NCBI GenBank assembly: GCA_016765265.1
Contig: JAESQG010000311.1
Span: 1-6,869 of the forward strand
Direction: 5' to 3'
From: Pseudomonadales bacterium
Lineage (GTDB): Bacteria > Pseudomonadota > Gammaproteobacteria > Pseudomonadales > DC-out160
Length of the DNA: 6,869 nucleotides
Shown here: positions 6,528-6,869 of the stretch, piece by piece
How positions within the stretch are numbered: the first letter of the stretch is position 1
Layout of the letters: every line of letters starts with the position of its first letter
Notes under the pieces: model-generated
Told to the model about the DNA's origin: nothing
Database searches by the model: none
What the model saw: the letters and a program-made list of their open reading frames with translations, nothing else
Position numbers and translations under genes: made by a program

Positions 6528-6869
6528 TTACCTGGTGTTATTTCGATACTGTTGAATGAATTTTTTACCGAGCCGTCTGCCAAGCTGGTAATCACTTTCG
6601 AGAATACGCGTATCGGTTGTTGTACGCCCAGTGCGAAAACAATTGTCCGCGGCAATCTGGAATATAGTGAGATTGGTTGGGGGGGTGTTCTACGAAATCT
6701 ACGCTCTCATTGTATACACGATATTGATTTGAAATGGTGTTCTGAATCTTTGGAAAGTTTCTATACAAGAAAGCCCCAAGTCGTGCTTCTATGCCGCCAC
6801 TAGATTTACGATAGCTTTTGCCTCGAGATCGAATAAGTACGATTTCCGTAGCGCCTTGTGTATAGGCTT
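6528..6869 (-). pseudogene. Patatin-like phospholipase (YjjU-like), C-terminal part, frameshifted at a 7-C run, runs off the window
   Basis: This was found only by joining two minus-strand frames. From the right edge, one frame reads about 63 residues including ATEIVLIRSRGKSYRKSS, then LYRNFPKI, then QYRVYNESVDFVEHPP. If one base is removed from the C run opposite 6679-6685, it continues as TNLTIFQIAADNCFRTGRTT, TDTRILESDYQLGRRLGKKF and ends at TAA (6530-6528), 112 codons in all. The YRVYN...DFIE..PP...I..I and TGR...D...L..DYQLGR..G patterns are those of the C-terminal part of patatin-like serine lipases of the YjjU type. The active-site GXSXG and DG motifs would lie outside the window. Unrepaired, the frame stops at TGA 6594-6592 with 28 foreign residues. 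Causes could be a sequencing error, a slipped-strand on/off switch, or real gene decay. The product would hydrolyse lipid acyl esters if intact. Confidence 0.7.

Noticed and set aside
6501..6803. 100-codon plus-strand frame starting at GTG with an AGGAGG-like purine run inside
   Set aside because: It is antisense to the frameshifted patatin-like coding sequence, whose amino-acid pattern is family-like, while the plus-strand product resembles nothing and the purine run is downstream of the start.

Overview
The window looks like chromosomal DNA from a gammaproteobacterium of moderate to low GC, probably marine or environmental. The basis is the mix of gene families: an FkpB/SlpA-type FKBP isomerase, a YccT-like (DUF2057) lipoprotein, a patatin-like lipase of the YjjU kind, and a transmembrane Ser/Thr kinase with a SUMF1/FGE-like C-terminus. 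The genus cannot be fixed from sequence alone. I see no phage, insertion sequence, CRISPR, tRNA or rRNA.

Layout. The plus strand carries three genes in the left half: (1) the kinase/SUMF1-like membrane protein, whose 5' end appears broken near bases 76-80; (2) an fkpB-like peptidyl-prolyl isomerase with its own candidate promoter; (3) a DUF2057 outer-membrane-type lipoprotein starting at a GTG with a good ribosome binding site. The lipoprotein gene converges, with a 27-bp gap, on the minus-strand genes of the right half. These are (4) a secreted protein of about 450 mature residues and unknown function, containing a 15-bp in-frame tandem repeat; (5) a histidine phosphatase of the phosphoglycerate-mutase fold; and (6), at the right edge, the C-terminal part of a patatin-like phospholipase that can only be read if one base is removed from a run of seven C. 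Between genes 5 and 6 is a 284-bp gap holding a strong 46-bp hairpin.

How the genes relate. There is no obvious operon or pathway. Each gene has its own spacer, and several spacers contain a promoter-like sequence. Four of the six products act in or reach the membrane or cell envelope, but no shared function can be shown. The points most worth checking are the two apparent frameshifts (kinase start, patatin poly-C), the divergent SUMF1-like domain, the unrecognised exported protein with its expandable repeat, and the intergenic hairpin. I found no convincing new multi-gene system.
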